From Tethya wilhelma (lineage: Eukaryota > Porifera > Demospongiae > Tethyida > Tethyidae), in assembly GCA_964030475.1 (NCBI GenBank), contig CAXIPT010000002.1:4939087-5003086 (forward strand): 64,000 nt of DNA, written 5' to 3'. The notes under the pieces are model-generated. The model saw only the letters and a program-made list of their open reading frames with translations. It made no database searches and was not told the origin of the DNA. A program made the translations under genes and the position numbers. This document shows positions 59,001-64,000 of the stretch, piece by piece. The number at the start of each line of letters is the position of its first letter. Within the stretch, counting starts at the first letter, position 1.

Positions 59001-62000
59001 GTCAGCTAGAAACAGTGTACGCACAAGACGCCGACTCAGTGAGTTTTGATCAAAGAACACGGTCTCATAACCAGGATCTAAGACCCCATCCAACTGGACT
59101 TGCAGACGTACCAAAGCACCATTATCGTCATCCTCAATGAGTACTCCATCTACGTCAACAATTGGCACGGGTAGAGAATTCTCTATGTAGAAAGTCGAAT
59201 AGTTGGCAGCTTCATCTTCAAAGGTCATGTTTCCAATGACCTGGTCTGGATCGACTGTGGGTTCTGGGCCTGAAGTTGGTGTCTGAGTTGTGACTGGTCC
59301 CATTCCGCTTCCACTGACACTCATTCCACTGCTAGGATCCAAACTCTGACCTGAACCTGATGCCATTTGTCCAGAAGCAGAACCAGAACTGGGCACTTGA
59401 TTTGGTTCAACTCCAGATCCCGATGCTGATAGTCCTGATCCTGAAATTCCATCACCAGAAGAGCCATTGACTGATGGCTGGACTGTTGTTGCAGGGGGTG
59501 CTGTAGGTGGAGGGGTCACTGGAGGAGGGGAAGTTCTCTGGCCCCCTGAAATTATCAATCTTGGGGGGTCATTGACTGGAATCATTTCAATGCTAGTAAA
59601 CTGCACGTTGCTTTCAAGTAATCCATCACTTGCAACAAACGATATTGTTCTGGTCGTGAAATTTGGCTCGTCAGCTATGTTGTCATACGTAACAGAGCGC
59701 ACAGCTGCCTGATAGTTTTCAGTCTCTCCCAGTCCTTCAATAAGAAGGGTTCCAGTGTCGGTCTCGTATGAGTACACAGCTAGGTCAAATTGTTCAGAAA
59801 AGTTGGCGGAAATGCTCAAAATCTCGTCTGACCCGTCTAGCAAGTTTTCAATTCTTACTCGAACGTACGAAAGTGAAGTATTGTCGATATCAAACACAAC
59901 TGCATCAGGTTCAGCTAGTAAAACGGGTCCATCTTCTTCTACAAATCTGGTTGTGAAGTTAGTACCTTGTGGCGCTCCATTCAAGTCGACCATGGGAGCA
60001 TCATTTACTGATTCAAACGTCAGCAAGATTTCAACAGGTGTGCTAGAGTTTTGGCCATCATAGGCCACAAACTCTATCATTCTTGGATCGGTCTCTGGAA
60101 AGCCGGGATCAGCTTCGATATTTTCATAAGTCAGGGTCCTCAAAGCTGCCTCGTATTCTTCCAAAGTAGCTTCACCGGTCAGAGAAAGCAGGCCAATATC
60201 AGGTTGATACACAGCAGTGATGTTGACACCTTGTGGGATGCTAACGTTCAAGATCTCATTGGGCATATCGAGAGGGTTGGTAATAATGACAGTGAACTGT
60301 TGCAGCAAGGGATGGTCATTGTCCGCTAGTGAGATATTGCCTGCAATGGCTACTGCTCCACTTCCTTCAACGTAGTTCACAATTGTCTCTCGTACAGGGA
60401 ATACGATCACTGGTAAATCGTTCACAAGTTCAATTGCAACCTGGATGTACTCGATAGTGCTAGTGAAGTCACCGTCAAACGCTTCGACACTGATGTTCCT
60501 CAGGTCAGGAGCTGGCTCTTCTTCAAGATTGGTGTAAGTTAGAGTGGCAATGGTTTGTTGAAAGTCGGCAACAGATGCTGGACCTGATAGTGTAAGGGTC
60601 TGGTTCTGGAACTGGGATGAGACTGCACCATAGTCTGTCACGTTCAGGATTTCAGATTCCATTAGCAAATTGAGGATTGTAAATGTGATGCTCTCAATGG
60701 GGAAATTCCCGCTATCAGGATCGCTAATCCTCAATCCATCGCTAATAGCAACAGGGTGTGACCTCTCTGTGAAGAGAAACGGTGAACTGGACGTAGTTAC
60801 TATCGGAGCTCGGTCATTGATGACTATCACATTCACCATCACCCTCTGCAAGTTACTGGCATTATCTCCATCATACACTTGCATTGTGACTGTCCGTATT
60901 CCAGGGAGTGGTTCTTCAATGGTGTTATGGTAGACCAGTGTACGAAGGAGAGCCTGGTACACGCTCACAGGTGCATTACCCATGATTCTCAATGTTCCAC
61001 TCTGTGGGTCGTATTCCTGTGTGACGTTGAATTCTGAAGATACCTCGCTTATGTCTACAGTCACATTCTCTTCTTGTGACACGGGAATGGGACGCAGCTC
61101 GATCGTGGCGTTGGTCATGAAAAAGAATTCATTGTGATCGGAATCAGTCAAGGTGAGATTTTCTGACACAATTGACACAGGATTGAGCTCTCCTTCAGTG
61201 AAATCGAGATATCTGAGATAGTTGGTCAAGATGGGTGCATTGTCGTTCAGAAGAAGCATCTCGATATTTGTCAAAGCCAATGAGTTTACCTCTTCAGAGT
61301 CATTCACAAAGAACTGGATCACACGTGTTGCGTTATTTGGTTCTGGATTCAAATTTCGGTATGTAACATAGGCCAAGAGTGCTTCGTAAGCTTCTATCCT
61401 AGCTCTTCTCATTCCTGGTGGGGTGACAAATGCAATCTCACTTGGTCGGGAGCCAGGCTCACCATTGTAGATGTTCATGACGATCTGCACATGCTCAGTA
61501 GTATTGTCGTCCAAAGTAACCATAGCAACATGGGTATTTGAATCAAATTGGATGTTGGTGATGTGGACTGGGATTTCTAATCTGAGAATTTCAGAATGTG
61601 CATCAATTGAGTTGCTAACGACAACACGAACAGACTCCAGACGACTATGGTCCATGTCTCGGAGAGAAACAGCAGGGGGATCAACAATCCTAACATAGGA
61701 TTGTTCTTCTGTGTACTCTGTGGAGTAGGCTAGTCCGTCTCCCTGGCTGGAGATCCTAACTTCGGTTAGGTCGTTTACCGAAATCACTTCCACAATGGCT
61801 GTTTCAGTTTCAGAACTGAATTCGTTCGTGATGCTATCATTGTTGTAGGTGGTGTCAATGCCGTATTGTCCGGACAGTCCCTCGGTGCGCCCGGTGTTGT
61901 CCCAACCTCGGATTGTGATGAAAGGTAGGTCGGAGAGCAGCCGGAGAAAGCCGTCGGTATCTCGAAGGGTGTTGAAGTTGAGGTTGGGAAGGAAACGCAC

Positions 62001-64000
62001 GAGACAATCCCCGGCAAGGAGTGTTGCCTTCTCTGGCAGGGGGAGAGGGGGGACTATCACACCGTATATGAGATCACCAATAAACTCATTCCAAGAGTCA
62101 GATTCCGGGCATCTCCATTCCCAGGTACCGAATCTGATATCCACACCAACAACAGCTATGCCCGTTTCCGATTCTTCATCCACATCAAAGTAAAATCCGT
62201 CTACAATGTCAGAAACCAATGTCCCATTATTCTGAACCACAGGCACATCTTCGAAAATCATTTCCAAGTGCGATCCCCGCGTCAGCACTGGAGAATCATT
62301 GACTGGTCCGACATAAATCGTAGCATTGGTGTGTGTGGTGCTAAATGCTCCGGTAATGGGGTCACTTGAGGTCGTATCTACGGACAAAGTACCCGAAGGT
62401 TCGCCAGAGGTCAGATCCCACGCTACGAAGGAGAAAGAGGCATACCCGTTGAAGTTGGTGAATGGTACAAATCGCACTCTGTTGGCACCATATGGCTGGG
62501 AACTGAGCACAGTGGCATTGTATGGACACACTTGGTTCATTGTGGTCCATGTTTGACCACCATTGGTGCTGAATTGCCAGTCTCCGTTTTCTTCGTCTGC
62601 GTAGACAATAGCTATTCCAAATATAGTATCAATGGTGTCTATGTCTGCCACGCCCTCTAATAAATCACCGACATCATCTCCATACGAGGTTACATCATCT
62701 TCTTCAATGGTCGTGAGGTTAAAGGTCAAATTTGAGAGAAGTGGCGCATCATTTATTGGTTCAATTTCGACGCTAATGGTCACATATTCGGAACTGTATG
62801 GATCAGTATTGGACGTAGATGTAGCATTGGTAACTTCACCGTTGCTAAGACCGTTGCTAACATCCCAGGCTACAAAACTGAACGAAGCTTGACCATTAAA
62901 GTGTTCATTTGGTACAAATCTTATACGAGTTCTCTCCCCATCTGCTTGCAATAATGTTGCCATAGCCACATTAGTGTTGCTAGGCAACTGTTGCCAGGTT
63001 GCATAAAATGTAGGCACAAGTGGAGGTGAAGTTGGTCGTGAAATTGGAGCACATTTTGGTGGTGGTGGGTCAGTAGCGACGGGAGTTGTTGGAGGTTCTA
63101 TTCCAGATCCTGATACAGCAGAGCCTGATCCCAATCCTGATCCAGAGGACATTAGTCCGGATCCTATTCCAGACAAGATGGAGGATATCATTCCAGAACC
63201 TGAAGAAGAAACGGTAGGCACCTCTGTTGTTGCAGCAGGTATACCTGTTGTTGTTTCTTCATTGCCGCTACCACTAAATGGAATATCAGGTGTTGAACCA
63301 GTCCCATCCCCACTCGCTGGTTCCAAACCACTGAAAACAGGCTGTAGGGAGTCTGGTTCCGGTGTTGTCATATTCTGTGCACTTCCACTAGACACATCTC
63401 CAGATGCTCCAGAACCGGAAGATGGGAATGGAACATCAGTGGTATAATCCCACGTCACTTCCCAGTATCCATTGTCTGATTCCAATTCCACTATAGCAAT
63501 GCCTGTCATGGAATTGAAATCATCATCCAGAATGAGTTGCGAGCCAGTTAGTTCCTCCACAGACCATCCTGGGTTCATTAGGTCAGACACATCTTCCACT
63601 ATTACTGGCTGAAAGAGTGGAGCCGAGCTATTGAAGTATGGAGAGTCATTAATATTCATGATACGAACATTGCTGTAGACACCAGATCGGCTTAGGTGAC
63701 CATCGTGGACTAGGAATTGTACGATACGGGTTTCAGAATTTGGTTCGTCTGCCAAGTTGTCATATTTCAGAGTCTTGAGAACTTCTTGGAACTCATACAC
63801 TGATTCCAGACCGTAGATCCTGAGTGTGTATGTACTGGAATTGAAATACTGCTGCGGACGATAGTTGTAGAATGTCACATGTCTGCTCTCAAGAGGAGCA
63901 CTTGTTTCAGTCACATCTTCGACAAATAGAACCTCCATTCCTTCATCGCGAGGATTTGTGATGGTGACCTCGATGAAAGCTAGAGTTTCATTGTCAATAT
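53082..64000 (-). CDS. Giant cadherin/tandem-95-like single-pass membrane protein, 3' part
   Basis: The last exon is 53082-53846 (stop at 53082). The exon before it runs from 54150 beyond the right edge as one open frame of at least 9.85 kb. The ectodomain is a long chain of about 100-residue beta-type modules joined by VNDAP/INDPP motifs with EDT/EEDD and D-rich loops, as in cadherin-like and tandem-95 repeats that bind Ca2+. Two Ser-Gly clusters (DNA about 63090-63430 and 59250-59480) look like glycosaminoglycan or mucin-like linkers. Two related membrane-proximal modules (GDxITxxF...NQP...F.FDPP) follow. A polybasic stretch SQRRRRREVDE (DNA about 55402-55435) is a likely furin-type cleavage site. 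A single membrane helix lies at DNA about 54520-54596. The tail of about 380 residues is Pro/Ser-rich with many PxxP motifs (LPPI repeats), which suits SH3-type partners. The amino end is outside the window. Confidence 0.85.
53960..54045. mobile_element. Foldback MITE, TAGCCTCG family, in intron
   Basis: An 86-base hairpin starting TAGCCTCATACCC and ending GTACGAGTCTA. Flanks ATTCAAAGT and ATGCAAAGT agree at 8 of 9 bases. It sits in the last intron of the giant membrane protein gene. Confidence 0.65.
61384..64000. repeat. Segment repeated at 36333-38949
   Basis: From TCGTAAGCTTCTATCC at 61384 to the window end the sequence equals 36333 to about 38949 (offset 25051), with no differences found in the lines compared. 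It is redundant assembly of one locus, not a gene duplication. Confidence 0.85.

Noticed and set aside
53082..64000. Bacterial contamination, since tandem-95-like giant proteins are common in bacteria
   Set aside because: The gene has a spliced last intron, a eukaryotic-type membrane helix with a Pro-rich tail, a furin-like site and intronic MITEs of the same family as in the Death cluster.

Overview
The window is animal nuclear DNA, most likely from a demosponge. Amphimedon queenslandica is my best guess, but this is inferred from style and not proven. Genes are close together, introns are short (about 50-150 bp) and AT-rich with GT..AG ends, and there are many MITE-like elements and (AC)n tracts. 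The proteins are animal types: death-fold domains, ankyrin repeats, ROC-COR GTPases and a giant adhesion-like membrane protein. No bacterial operons, tRNA, rRNA or CRISPR arrays were seen.

The first 53 kb is a tandem gene family. Each full member encodes an acidic or disordered N-terminus, about seven ankyrin repeats, a ROC GTPase with a very large insertion between its P-loop and its DxxG motif, a COR domain, a small Cys-rich module, a linker and a C-terminal Death domain. Members are gene A (1-3089, +, 5' end cut by the window), B (3322-9669, +, complete, about 1547 aa), C (14680-15843, +, ankyrin exons on an isolated contig), D (24873 to 18990, -, 3' end lost in a gap), F (36016 to 28924, -, with a frameshift), G (36331 to 36158, -, last exon fragment) and H (52817 to 46698, -, complete, about 1494 aa). 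Exon lengths and phases match almost exactly between members. Two genes sharing another helical, CARD-like N-terminal domain lie among them: E (26717 to 25950, -) joins it to a Death domain of the ANK-ROC-COR-Death type, and I (46251 to 44511, -) joins it to an uncharacterised domain. Together they look like a receptor/adaptor array for homotypic death-fold signalling, comparable in architecture to DAPK (without its kinase) and in logic to CRADD/RAIDD.

A 7 kb stretch between B and D holds an intronless EF-hand gene (12614-13126, -), Death-family pseudogenes, orphan exons and many repeats, including two adjacent terminal-inverted-repeat elements (16451-17444). A 1.1 kb near-perfect foldback element (27010-28150) is inserted at a TA within a Death-domain pseudogene.

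From 53082 to the right edge lies the 3' part of a giant single-pass membrane protein gene (minus strand). It has many cadherin/tandem-95-like repeats, Ser-Gly clusters, a polybasic cleavage site and a Pro-rich tail.

The assembly has clear faults. Single-N joints sit at 14666, 15844, 33325, 36332 and 42378, and a 719-base gap lies at 18271-18989. The 1514 bases on either side of 33325 are the same sequence (an unmerged overlap). The contig 36333-42377 repeats the right end of the window and continues the giant gene, so it is misplaced between two Death-family genes.
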